A stretch of 7,791 nt of DNA from Gammaproteobacteria bacterium (GCA_018820745.1 JAHJNP010000406.1:1-7791); one strand, 5' to 3'. Shown: positions 1 through 7,222, numbered from the stretch's first letter. A program made the numbers and translations. The notes: generated by a model from the letters alone, not told the origin.

Positions 1-708
1 CGCGGCCATCGCGTGCGGCAGCCAGAAGTGGAAGGGGAACTGCGCCGACTTGGTGAACACGCCGAGCAGCACCAGCAGCAGCGTCGGCAGGTAGAGCGGA
101 TGCGCGCGGATCAGGTCGCCCGAGGCGAGCACCACGGACAACTCGTAGCTGCCGACGATGTGGCCCAGTAGCAGGAAACCGCCCAGCAGCGCGAAGCCGC
201 CGGCGCCGGTCACCGCCAGCGCCATGCGTGCGCCGTGGCGGGCTTCCTCGCGGTGCTGCCAGTAGCTGATCAGAAGGAAGGACGACAGGCTGGTCAGCTC
301 CCAGAAGATCAAGAGCTGGATCAGGTTTTCCGACAGCACGATGCCGAGCATCGAACCCATGAACAGCATCAGGTAGGAATAGAAACGTCCCATGCTGTCG
401 CGTTCGGACAGGTAGTAGCGCGCGTACAGCACGATCAGGAGGCCGATGCCGAGAATCAGCCCGGCGAACAGCAGTGCCAGGCCGTCGAGGCGGAACGCGA
501 GGTTGAGGCCCAGGGCGGGCAGCCAGTCGTGCTGCTGGATCAGCGTGGTGCCGTCGAACGGCAGGTGCAGCGAAGGCGCCAGCCAGACCATTGCCGCCAG
601 CGTGACCGCGCCCGCCGCCCAGGCGGAATGCACGCGCCCGAGACGGGACGCCAGCGCAACCAGGGCTGCGCCCACGAAGGGGGTCAAAACAGCAAAGAAA
701 AGCGTCAT
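1..708 (-). CDS. mrpA: Monovalent cation/H+ antiporter subunit A, N-terminal part (cut by left edge)
   Basis: N-terminal 236 residues of an MrpA/MnhA/PhaA-type subunit, the large membrane protein of the multi-subunit Na+(K+)/H+ antiporter related to complex I subunit NuoL. The reading frame is open to base 1 and continues outside the window; full-length family members are usually over 750 residues. It is almost entirely hydrophobic helices with short loops. Family hallmarks are visible: [16 protein letters not shown] at residues 135-150 with the membrane glutamate E137, and [19 protein letters not shown] at 218-236 with lysine K220. These correspond to the essential Glu and Lys of the proton path in Mrp and NuoL-type subunits. 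The start is the ATG at 708-706, giving a normal hydrophobic N-terminus ([16 protein letters not shown]), but no Shine-Dalgarno sequence precedes it. Remaining mrp subunit genes would be expected further left. A NuoL or hydrogenase-4-like subunit is the alternative; the pattern around E137 and K220 favours MrpA. Confidence 0.9.
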   Translation of the reverse strand, partial: MTLFFAVLTPFVGAALVALASRLGRVHSAWAAGAVTLAAMVWLAPSLHLPFDGTTLIQQHDWLPALGLNLAFRLDGLALLFAGLILGIGLLIVLYARYYLSERDSMGRFYSYLMLFMGSMLGIVLSENLIQLLIFWELTSLSSFLLISYWQHREEARHGARMALAVTGAGGFALLGGFLLLGHIVGSYELSVVLASGDLIRAHPLYLPTLLLVLLGVFTKSAQFPFHFWLPHAMAA

Positions 709-818
709 TGAACGGGAATCTGGATACGAGCCGGCGGGTGGCCGAAAGACGCGGTCATTCTAACGTGAATGGCGCCGCCATGAATCCGCGTCGGGCACGG
801 GCAATGCGTCGCGCGGCC
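709..818 (-). other. Short intergenic gap upstream of mrpA
   Basis: The 110 bases between the stop of the c-di-GMP gene and the mrpA start. Read on the minus strand it contains TAGAAT (762-757), five of six matches to a sigma-70 -10 box, but no convincing -35 at 16-18 bases. A small inverted repeat ATGGC-GCC-GCCAT lies at 769-781. A 17-codon frame (ATG 758-756 to TGA 707-705) ends by overlapping the mrpA ATG in an ATGA arrangement, but its ATG lies inside the TAGAAT, so both cannot be functional at once. Whether mrpA has its own promoter or is read through from upstream is not settled. Confidence 0.3.
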
Positions 819-3800
819 TCAGTCGAAGCTGGGATGCTGGGCCGACGGCCGGTCGAGATGGTAGCCCTGCGCCATGTCGACGCCGAAGTCGCGCAGCATG
901 TCGAGGGTCGCGGCGTCCTCGACGAACTCGGCCACAGTGACCTTGCCGAGCCCGCGGGCGACGTCGATCATCGCCTTGACGAAAGCCTGGTTGTCGCGGT
1001 TGTTGGGCAGGTCGCGAATGAACATGCCGTCGATCTTGAGTATCTGCGCGCCGAGGTATTTCAGGTAGGCGAAGGTGGAAAAGCCGGAACCGAAATCGTC
1101 GAGGCAGATCATGCAGCCGGTCTGCTGCAGCGCCTCGATGAAGCGCTGCGCGTCCTGCATCTCGGAGACGGCGGCCGTCTCGGTCAGCTCGATGATCAGC
1201 CGCTTCGGCGCGACGTCGTGCTGTTCCAGTTGTTCGTGGATGTAGCGCGGCAGGGCCGGCTCGTCGAAGCTGCGGCCGGAGACATTGACCGCCAGCGCCG
1301 CCAGACCGGGGTGTTGCGCCAGGGTCTCGATGCTGCGCCGGATCACCCAGCGGTCGATTTCGAGAATCTGGCCGGTCTTCTCGGCAACCGGGATGAATTG
1401 CCCCGGCATGATCAGGCGCCCGGCTTCCTGCGGATCCCGCATCCGTACCAGCGCCTCCAGATGGCTCAGGCTGCCGTCGCGGGTGTGATAGATGCCCTGG
1501 AAGTGCAGCTCCAGCCCGTCCTGCTCGAGCGCCTGCGCGATGCGGCTGCGCCAGGTCATGCGCGCCAGCATCGCCTCGGTGGTATTGCGGCTGGCGTCGT
1601 ACACGGCCCAGGTGTTCTTGCCGCCGCCCTTGGCCTGATACATGGCGGTGTCGGCATGGGCCACCAGGTCTTCGGCGTTGTCGCCGTGCTGGGGGAACAG
1701 CGCGATGCCGATGCTGGCGGTGAGGCGCAGGTTGCTGCCGCGAAAGCGGAACGGGATGGCGGAAATGGCGTGCACGACCCGCTCGGCCAGCTGCATCGGC
1801 TCGTTGCCGTGGATCATCTCGACCAGGATGGCGAATTCGTCGCCGCCCACGCGCGCGAACATCTCGCCGCCGCGCACCAGGCTGGCCACCTCGCCCGCCG
1901 CGCGCACCAGCACGGTGTCGCCGGCGCGGTGGCCGAAGGTGTCGTTGATGTACTTGAATTCGTCGAGATCGAAATACAGCAGGCCGAAGCGCCCGCCGCT
2001 GCGCGACGAGGCGCCGATCATGCGCTCCAGGTGTTCCTGGAAGCGGTGGCGGTTGTGGAGGCCGGTGAGAGCATCGTGTTCCGCCAGGTAGATGAGCTGC
2101 TGCGCGGTCTGGCGCTCGTGGGTGATGTCCTCGTAGAGCCACAGCCGGCCGATGACGCGACCGTCCGGGTCGGACACCGGATACGACAACTGGGTGAGGA
2201 TGCGGCCGTCGTAGAGGTCGACCTCGAAGCGTTCGCTGATCTCGTGGGTGTCGAGCACATGCAGGATGTGCCTGGAGGCGTGGTCGGGGCGCGCCAGGCG
2301 GTGGGTCGAGTGATCGAGCACATCCTGGGTGGGCAGGCCCACCAGATCGACGTCTTCCTTGATCGCCCACATGTGGCGAAAAGACGGGTTGACGTATTCG
2401 ACCCGGTTGTCGCGGTCCTCGAACAGGATGCCGATGCTCATGCCCGACAGCAGCGCCGCCATGCGCCCCTGCTCGCGCTGAGTCAGGACCAGCAATTCGC
2501 GCTGGCGCTGCTCGGAGGCGCGCAGCTCTTCCAGGCTGCGCGCCAGTGCCATTTCGGTCTGCTTCTGCTCGGTGATGTCGGAGATGACGCCGTGCCACAG
2601 CACGCTGCCGTCGGACAGCCGTTCCGGCGAGGCGCGGCCTTCCACCCAGATCTCGCCCTTGGCGGGATGGTTGACGCGGTATTGCGCATGCCAAGGGGCG
2701 AGTTCGCGCGCCGAGGCCTGGATGCTGGCGGCGACACGCCGGATGTCGTCGGGTTGGCCGATCTCGAACACGATGCCGGCATCGGCGGCGACCTCGTCCG
2801 GCGCCACGCCGTAGATGTCGCGGATGCCCTCGCTGGCGTAGGGAAAGCAGGACGAGCCGTCGGCGCGCAGCTGGTACTGATAGATCATGCCGGGCGCATT
2901 GCGGCCGATCTTGCTGAGCCGCGACAGCAGTTCGGCTTGTGCGGTGATGTCGGTCGCCACGCCGAGAAAGCCGGTGATGATGCCGTCCTCGTCGCGCAGC
3001 GGAGTCACCCCCAGGTTGACGGTCAGGCGGACGCCGTTGCTGCGCACATAGGTCCATTCACGCGGAATCGTATCGCCGCGGCGGGCCGGCTCGAGAAATA
3101 CCTCCATCCCTTGCAGCGGGCGGCCGTACGCCCGGCTCAGCGCCTCGGCACGCGCGGCCATCTCGGCTGCGTCGTGCAGGGATACCGGGGTCTTCCTGCC
3201 GACCATGTCCTGCGCACGGTAGCCGAGCATCTGCTCCGCGCCGCGGTTGAACAGGGTGATCAGTCCGTGCGCGTCGGTAGCGATAATCGCGACCTGGGTG
3301 GCCGCGTTGATGATCGCCTGCAACTCGCGGCGCGCGGCCCGGGTGGCTTCCTCGGCCGCGCGCCGCGCGGTGATGTCCTGCCCCATGCCGAACATCTGCA
3401 GCGGCCGGCCGTCTGCCGCGCGCCGCACTTCGCCGCGCGCGGCCAGGAAGCGCACAGCGCCATCGGTGCGAACGATGCGATATTCGGTTTCAAACGGTGC
3501 GTCATCGATGACCGCATGCCCGACCAGGGCAAGCACCCGTTCGCGATCCTGCGGGTGAAGCATCCGGGCAAACAGGTCGAAGGTGGGCGTGATCGCGCCG
3601 GGTTCGTAACCCTGGATGCGGAATTGTTCGTCCGACCAGTCGACTGTGCCGGACTCGACATCCCATTCCCAGCTGCCCAGATGCGCCATGCCCTGGGCCA
3701 GGTTGAGCCGGCGCGTGCTTTCCAGCAGCCGATGTTCCGTCTGGATGCGTTCGCTGAGGTCGACGAAGGAACTCATCATGCAGACCGGTTTGCCAGCGTC

Positions 3801-5183
3801 GTCGAACACCATGTTGGCCGATAGCTGAAGGTCCATCAGCGAGCCGTCGGCGCGGCGCGCGCGCAGTTCGCCCTGCCAGCTTCCGTGCTGCTGCAGCGCA
3901 TCCACCACGGCTTTGGCCGCCTGCGGGTCTTCCCAGAATTCGATCGGCGAACGGCCGATCGCATCGTGCGGCCCGTCCAGTTGCCATAGCCTGGCGAAAG
4001 CCGGATTCACATAGCTGATCCTGCCGTCGAGACCGGCCATGGCAATGGCATTGATCGAGGACTCGAGGGCGGCGTCCTTGACGCGCAGGTCCTCGTTGGC
4101 CTGAACCAGCGCGGTGGCGTCGGTGATGTGGCCTTCCAGGAAACGCAGCCTGCCTGCCTCATCGAAGATGCCGCGGCCACATTCATACACCCAGATCAGC
4201 CCGCGATGGCGCGTGCGCAGCCGGTAAGACAGCTCGAAATTGTGCCGCTCCCCCAGTGCCTTCTGTACTTCGGCCCAAACCCGGGGGGCGTCGTCGGAAT
4301 GGATCAGGCTGCCCAGGGTCACGCCGTTGCGTTCGCGAAATTCGTCAGCCGTATAGCCGCACAGTTCCTTGACGTTGCCCGACAGATCAACCAGCGACCA
4401 GTCGGGATCGTTGTTGCAGCGATAGACGAAGCCGTTGACGGAGTCGAGCGTTCGCTGCAGATCCTCGCTCCTGCGGGTGGCTGACAGGCGCATCAGGGCG
4501 ATCAGGGACAGCGTGGCCGCCATAGCGCAGAGGGCCCGCAGCAGCTGGATCGGCAGCCCAGTGGCGGCCAGAAAATCCGCCGTGCTGGGGAACCAGGCGG
4601 GCAGGGCGGCATCGCCTGCAGAAACGAAGGGGGTCAGGGCGCCATAGCCCAGAAAGGCGGCTGCGAGAACGCCGAGCCACGCCGCGAATCCGCGCGACAC
4701 ACCCGCCTCCGGGCGCACCTGGCTGCGCAGCAGCACGAGCAGGGCAAGGCCGGTGAACAGTGCGCCCGGCAGGCCAATGAAGATGCGCGACCCGATCGTC
4801 AGCCCGGCCAGCGGATCGGCTGCCGCCAGCGTCAGCGCGGCGACGCCCAGACCGGCCATGCCATATAGCCATACCGGATGCAGGCGGGTTAAGGCCCGTG
4901 CAAGCGTGCGGCGGCCAAATTCCAGCAGGGGCAGGTAGGAGACGGTCAGCAGCAGGATGCTCGCGCTGGCGAGCCAGGGGGCAGGGTTGTGCAGCCGTTC
5001 CCATTCGAGGAATCCGAGCGCGCCGTGCAGCATGCCGAAGACTGCCAGCAGCCACAGGTCGCGGGCGAAGCGCAGCATCGTGCCCTGTCTGGGCAGCACA
5101 TAGGCCGCCACGCCCAGCACAATGAAAGCCAGGCCGTAAACCTGGAAGATCAGCCCCAGGTGGGCCACGGCCCAGCCGTTCAT
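819..5183 (-). CDS. Membrane-bound multi-PAS diguanylate cyclase/phosphodiesterase (7TM-PAS6-GGDEF-EAL)
   Basis: A 1454-residue inner-membrane sensor predicted to make and/or degrade cyclic di-GMP. Order: about seven hydrophobic helices (roughly 9-30, 42-60, 69-88, 104-123, 135-153, 165-187, 207-231); six PAS domains (about 240-355, 370-485, 495-610, 620-750, 755-875, 905-1025), several ending in the usual DIT-type motif; GGDEF domain about 1030-1195; EAL domain about 1205-1450. The GGDEF motif is intact (RVGGDEF, 1111-1117) and preceded by FDLDEFKYINDTFGH (1071-1085). The position of the RxxD inhibitory site reads RGGE (1104-1107). In the EAL domain the expected residues are present: Q1229, EALVR at 1243-1247, N1300, ELTE 1332-1335, DDFG 1362-1365, K1383, E1419 (in AEFVE, where EGVE is usual) and Q1439. 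The ATG at 5183 is chosen because membrane helix 1 follows at once; the frame stays open to an ATG at 5498, but that extension is Cys- and Pro-rich and not family-like. No Shine-Dalgarno is evident. The sensed signal is unknown. Confidence 0.93.
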   Translation of the reverse strand: MNGWAVAHLGLIFQVYGLAFIVLGVAAYVLPRQGTMLRFARDLWLLAVFGMLHGALGFLEWERLHNPAPWLASASILLLTVSYLPLLEFGRRTLARALTRLHPVWLYGMAGLGVAALTLAAADPLAGLTIGSRIFIGLPGALFTGLALLVLLRSQVRPEAGVSRGFAAWLGVLAAAFLGYGALTPFVSAGDAALPAWFPSTADFLAATGLPIQLLRALCAMAATLSLIALMRLSATRRSEDLQRTLDSVNGFVYRCNNDPDWSLVDLSGNVKELCGYTADEFRERNGVTLGSLIHSDDAPRVWAEVQKALGERHNFELSYRLRTRHRGLIWVYECGRGIFDEAGRLRFLEGHITDATALVQANEDLRVKDAALESSINAIAMAGLDGRISYVNPAFARLWQLDGPHDAIGRSPIEFWEDPQAAKAVVDALQQHGSWQGELRARRADGSLMDLQLSANMVFDDAGKPVCMMSSFVDLSERIQTEHRLLESTRRLNLAQGMAHLGSWEWDVESGTVDWSDEQFRIQGYEPGAITPTFDLFARMLHPQDRERVLALVGHAVIDDAPFETEYRIVRTDGAVRFLAARGEVRRAADGRPLQMFGMGQDITARRAAEEATRAARRELQAIINAATQVAIIATDAHGLITLFNRGAEQMLGYRAQDMVGRKTPVSLHDAAEMAARAEALSRAYGRPLQGMEVFLEPARRGDTIPREWTYVRSNGVRLTVNLGVTPLRDEDGIITGFLGVATDITAQAELLSRLSKIGRNAPGMIYQYQLRADGSSCFPYASEGIRDIYGVAPDEVAADAGIVFEIGQPDDIRRVAASIQASARELAPWHAQYRVNHPAKGEIWVEGRASPERLSDGSVLWHGVISDITEQKQTEMALARSLEELRASEQRQRELLVLTQREQGRMAALLSGMSIGILFEDRDNRVEYVNPSFRHMWAIKEDVDLVGLPTQDVLDHSTHRLARPDHASRHILHVLDTHEISERFEVDLYDGRILTQLSYPVSDPDGRVIGRLWLYEDITHERQTAQQLIYLAEHDALTGLHNRHRFQEHLERMIGASSRSGGRFGLLYFDLDEFKYINDTFGHRAGDTVLVRAAGEVASLVRGGEMFARVGGDEFAILVEMIHGNEPMQLAERVVHAISAIPFRFRGSNLRLTASIGIALFPQHGDNAEDLVAHADTAMYQAKGGGKNTWAVYDASRNTTEAMLARMTWRSRIAQALEQDGLELHFQGIYHTRDGSLSHLEALVRMRDPQEAGRLIMPGQFIPVAEKTGQILEIDRWVIRRSIETLAQHPGLAALAVNVSGRSFDEPALPRYIHEQLEQHDVAPKRLIIELTETAAVSEMQDAQRFIEALQQTGCMICLDDFGSGFSTFAYLKYLGAQILKIDGMFIRDLPNNRDNQAFVKAMIDVARGLGKVTVAEFVEDAATLDMLRDFGVDMAQGYHLDRPSAQHPSFD

Positions 5184-5386
5184 GAATGGATGGGCCGGCG
5201 GCAGATGGACGATGACCGGAACAAGAGGCAGAGCGGGGAATGGACGGGCAAGCGCGGGGATGGCAGATGTGCGGGCATCGAAACCGGAGCTTTCATCGCG
5301 CAGACGTCCATCAGGAAAATTATTTGAACCGCACGTTACCTTGCCGCGGCAAAAGGGGTCAAGAGGACGCCCTGTTCGGCTCGCGG

Positions 5387-5417
5387 GCCTGCGCCGGAGG
5401 GAAGTACTTGCGCAGGC
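5387..5417. repeat. Inverted repeat (8-bp stem, 15-base loop)
   Basis: GCCTGCGC (5387-5394) pairs perfectly with GCGCAGGC (5410-5417). The loop contains the palindrome AGTACT. On the plus strand the stem is followed by AATTTGTTTT, so it could act as a weak intrinsic terminator. On the minus strand it would lie in the leader of the c-di-GMP gene. No upstream plus-strand gene needs a terminator here, so the role is open. Confidence 0.45.
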
Positions 5418-5485
5418 AATTTGTTTTGTGCAAACATAAAAAGGTATTTCGCCTGCAGCCCGTTCTGGTCCTAGGTGCTCGTTCG

Positions 5486-5510
5486 GGCCAATGCACATCC
5501 CTGTGCGGCC
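5486..5510. repeat. Inverted repeat (5+4 bp stem with bulge)
   Basis: GCACA (5493-5497) and TGTGC (5502-5506) form a perfect stem around TCCC. It is extended by GGCC (5486-5489) pairing with GGCC (5507-5510) across a three-base AAT bulge. No function can be assigned. Confidence 0.35.
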
Positions 5511-5550
5511 ACGCGCCGCCTATCTGGTTTTCCTGTCGGCGCGCGATGTC

Positions 5551-5580
5551 CGGGCATCCCTTGCAGCGCGGGGATGTCCG
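5551..5580. repeat. Inverted repeat (10-bp stem) in front of the DUF481 remnant
   Basis: CGGGCATCCC (5551-5560) pairs with GGGATGTCCG (5571-5580) around a 10-base loop, with one G-U wobble. The octamer GATGTCCG also occurs as a direct repeat at 5545-5552 and 5573-5580. The hairpin ends about 30 bases before the TTG start of the DUF481 remnant, so it would lie in that gene's leader. It could be an RNA structure or a dimeric protein site. Confidence 0.4.
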
Positions 5581-5611
5581 CCGTCGGCTTTTACCGGGAA
5601 AGGAAAATGGC

Positions 5612-5969
5612 TTGAAACGATCCCTCCTGCCGCGATGACCTGAAGTTCGCGCTGGAAGGCGGCGCAAGCCTGGTGAGCGAGGATTACGGCAGCGCGCCTG
5701 ACGAACGGTTTCCCGGCGCGCGCTTCGGCCTCAAGTACGAGCAGGCCTTCTGGCAGCGGTGGCTGAACCTGTTCCACAACAGCGATGTGCTGCTGAGCCT
5801 GGAATCGCTGGCGGATTATCTCTATCAGAGCCGCACCGGCGTGCGGGTGCCGATGGGCAACGGGCTCAGCCTCGGCACCCAGGTGAATGTCGATTACGAC
5901 GCGGTGCCGGCGGCAGGCAAGGACACCACCGACACGGCGCTGATCTTCAAGCTGGATTACGCACTCTGA
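5612..5969 (+). pseudogene. DUF481-family outer-membrane beta-barrel protein, internally deleted remnant
   Basis: From GAT at 5634 to TGA at 5967-5969 there are 111 codons resembling the C-terminal part of DUF481 (YdiY-like) outer-membrane proteins. They show alternating beta-strand pattern, a YLYQSRTGVRVPMGNGLSLG segment, VNVDYDAVPAAGKDTTDTA, and an aromatic-rich ending (IFKLDYAL) typical of barrel C-termini. Complete family members are usually about 240-300 residues. In frame upstream is a TGA at 5613-5615, and no ATG lies between. In the neighbouring frame, TTG at 5612-5614, with AGGA seven bases upstream, begins TTG AAA CGA TCC CTC CTG CCG, reading (M)KRSLLP, the expected start of a signal peptide, and then stops at TGA 5636-5638. 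The simplest reading is that the true start and the C-terminal third were joined by an out-of-frame internal deletion. Translation from GTG 5673 (98 residues, no signal peptide) is possible but unlikely to give a functional barrel. An assembly error is the main alternative. Confidence 0.68.
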
Positions 5970-5970
5970 A

Positions 5971-5993
5971 GCCTGCCGGGACGCCTGGCAGGC
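5971..5993 (+). other. Stem-loop just after the DUF481 remnant
   Basis: GCCTGCC (5971-5977) and GGCAGGC (5987-5993) form a perfect 7-bp stem with a 9-base loop, one base after the DUF481 stop codon. There is no T-run directly behind it; the nearest is TTTTT at 6026-6030. A Rho-independent terminator is therefore doubtful. A 3'-end stabilising hairpin or attenuating structure before the kinase is equally possible. Confidence 0.35.
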
Positions 5994-6032
5994 CGAATGG
6001 CCTGACAAGCCGAACGTGCAAACCATTTTTCT

Positions 6033-6037
6033 AGAGG
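6033..6037 (+). promoter_or_regulatory. Ribosome binding site of the sugar kinase
   Basis: AGAGG lies eight bases before the ATG at 6046. It supports that start over the internal ATG at 6073, even though the first ~22 residues precede the conserved kinase fold. Confidence 0.65.
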
Positions 6038-6045
6038 TTTGAATC

Positions 6046-6999
6046 ATGAACATCTCGAACGCAGCGAGCGCCATGCATCGGCCCGGCGCCGCGCCCCATC
6101 CGCGTGCGCAATCCGTGGTGGCCTTTGGCGAAGCCCTGGTCGACCAGTTTCGCGACCGCACTGTGCTGGGCGGCGCGCCGTTCAACGTGGCGTGCCATCT
6201 TGGCGCGCTGGGCGCGCATCCGGTGCTGATGACGCGGGCCGGCAAGGATGCGCCGGGCGAGCAGTTGCAGCAGGCAATGAGCGAACGCGGGCTGGACAGG
6301 CGCGGCCTGCAGCGCGATCCGGCGCGCCCGACCGGGCGGGTCAAGGTGACCGAAACGGCCGCTGGCCCGGTGTTCGACATCCTGTCCGACCAGGCCTATG
6401 ACTACATCCACGCCGGCCTGGCCCGCATGGTGGGGCTGCTGGTGCATCCGGAGATGGTCTATTTCGGCACCCTGGCGCAGCGCGGCGAATCGCGCCGCGC
6501 GTTGCGCGAACTGCTCGGCGCGGTCGACAGCCGCGTCTTTCTGGATCTCAATCTGACCGATCCCTGGGTGGACGCCGACACGCTGCGCTGGTCGCTGCGG
6601 CAGGCCAGCGTGGCCAAGCTCAACGAGGCGGAACTTGCCCGCGTCGGCCATCTGCTTGCGCTGGACGGCGCTACCCCGGAAGCCCGTGCCGGCGTGCTGG
6701 TGTCCGGCTTCGGCCTGGAGCGGGTGGTGGTTACCCGCGGTGCGGCCGGCGCCTGGACGCTCGACGCGGCCGGCCGCATCGAATCGGTGGTGGGCGAGGC
6801 GCTGCCGAATCTGGTCGACCGTGCCGGCGCGGGCGACGGGTTTGCCGCCATTTTCATCCTCGGCACGCTGCGCGGTTGGTCGCTGGCCGACCGCCTGGCG
6901 CGCGCCGATGCCTTTGCCCGCGCCTTGTGCCAGATTCGCGGTGCCGTGCCGGCCACGCAGGATTTCTACACCCCCTTCATCCGCGACTGGCAGCTCTGA
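6046..6999 (+). CDS. PfkB-family carbohydrate kinase, probable fructokinase
   Basis: A 317-residue cytoplasmic sugar kinase of the PfkB/ribokinase family, predicted to phosphorylate a sugar (most likely fructose to fructose-6-phosphate) with ATP. The fold begins at about residue 23 with VVAFGEALVDQF. GGAPFNVACHLGALG (42-56) is the substrate-side glycine motif in the form typical of fructokinases. FLDLNLTDPW (165-174) and KLNEAEL (191-197) match conserved fructokinase segments. The C-terminal signature VDRAGAGDGFAAIF (257-270) carries the catalytic base D264 and the anion-hole glycines; the usual DT of DTxGAGD is DR here. Length is normal apart from a ~22-residue non-conserved N-terminal extension. 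In several betaproteobacterial autotrophs and methylotrophs such fructokinases accompany sucrose synthase or sucrose-phosphate synthase, but no such gene is in the window. It starts 76 bases after the DUF481 remnant on the same strand and may share its transcript. Substrate specificity is inferred from motifs only; another hexose or nucleoside is possible. Confidence 0.85.
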   Translation: MNISNAASAMHRPGAAPHPRAQSVVAFGEALVDQFRDRTVLGGAPFNVACHLGALGAHPVLMTRAGKDAPGEQLQQAMSERGLDRRGLQRDPARPTGRVKVTETAAGPVFDILSDQAYDYIHAGLARMVGLLVHPEMVYFGTLAQRGESRRALRELLGAVDSRVFLDLNLTDPWVDADTLRWSLRQASVAKLNEAELARVGHLLALDGATPEARAGVLVSGFGLERVVVTRGAAGAWTLDAAGRIESVVGEALPNLVDRAGAGDGFAAIFILGTLRGWSLADRLARADAFARALCQIRGAVPATQDFYTPFIRDWQL

Positions 7000-7095
7000 A
7001 TCGAATCGGGCTGGCGTGGGCGGATCCTGGCGGGCGCGCCGCCGGCACGCGCGGGTCAGCGATTGATAGACGTTTGTGGGCGTCGTCCACCCAAT

Positions 7096-7181
7096 TGTTA
7101 CACCATGCTTACAGGGGTTTCTCGCAAATGAGACATTTCTGTTTTTAGCCGGGTGTTTGGCGTAACATATTGATCTGTAAG
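7096..7181 (+). promoter_or_regulatory. Candidate upstream activator sites (TTAC/GTAA half-sites)
   Basis: Four related cores: TGTTACACC (7096-7104), CTTACAG (7108-7114), GCGTAACA (7160-7167) and CTGTAAG (7175-7181). The first two TTAC cores are 11 bases apart, one helical turn, and the last two are in inverted orientation. They lie about 155-240 bases upstream of the predicted sigma-54 transcription start, where enhancer-binding proteins usually bind. Assignment as enhancer is inference; the motif matches no regulator I can name. Confidence 0.3.
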
Positions 7182-7222
7182 TACTTTATTTGCGTTCGGT
7201 ATTTCCCTTCCCTCAGGTGTTT

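Larger units (their letters stand above)
5184..5611. other. Non-coding region between divergent transcription units, with three stem-loops
   Basis: About 430 bases between the start of the c-di-GMP gene (minus) and the remains of the DUF481 gene (plus). Frames crossing it are open only because of base composition and resemble no protein I recognise. An AT-richer patch at 5418-5450 (TTTGTTTTGTGCAAAC followed by ATAAAAAGG) is the likeliest promoter zone for either direction, but I cannot define a -35/-10 pair with confidence. Three inverted repeats lie at 5387-5417, 5486-5510 and 5551-5580. The minus-strand 5' leader does not show the conserved core of a GEMM cyclic-di-GMP riboswitch. Confidence 0.5.

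Noticed and set aside
235..711. A 158-codon plus-strand frame in the mrpA region.
   Set aside because: It is antisense to the conserved MrpA sequence and is Gln/Glu/Arg-rich with no recognisable fold.
760..3057. A 765-codon minus-strand frame overlapping the same gene.
   Set aside because: Arg/Pro/His-rich shifted-frame shadow of the real GGDEF/EAL coding frame.
708..3824. A 1038-codon open frame on the plus strand opposite the GGDEF/EAL gene.
   Set aside because: It is antisense to conserved PAS, GGDEF and EAL coding sequence, its translation is His/Ala/Val/Asp-rich without domains, and long antisense frames are expected from GC-rich codon usage. No ribosome binding site supports its start.
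5184..5460. A GEMM-type cyclic-di-GMP riboswitch in the leader of the c-di-GMP gene.
   Set aside because: I looked for the conserved GEMM-I core on the minus strand and did not find it; only generic hairpins are present.
5184..5498. A 105-residue N-terminal extension of the GGDEF/EAL protein starting at ATG 5498.
   Set aside because: The extension is Cys/Pro/Arg-rich, unlike membrane sensors, and its ATG lies inside a stem-loop; ATG 5183 places the first membrane helix right after the start.
5552..5566. A second sigma-54-like box (GG...GC) before the DUF481 remnant.
   Set aside because: The GG-to-GC spacing is 8-9 bases rather than 10 and the TGGCAC element is lacking.
5520..6651. Minus-strand frames of 286 and 206 codons across the DUF481 remnant and the kinase.
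   Set aside because: They are antisense to the well-supported kinase and barrel coding sequence and show no domain pattern.
7034..7066. GC-rich palindromic stretch after the kinase as a terminator.
   Set aside because: The stem is short and interrupted and no T-run follows; the clear terminator is further on at 7223-7261.
7105..7122. GDGGNGGNSD-type glycine motif as RTX calcium-binding repeats (in the exported protein, residues about 113-122).
   Set aside because: Only one loose match, without the nine-residue periodicity; the coordinates given are the upstream region by which I first compared composition, and the motif itself lies at about 7732-7761.
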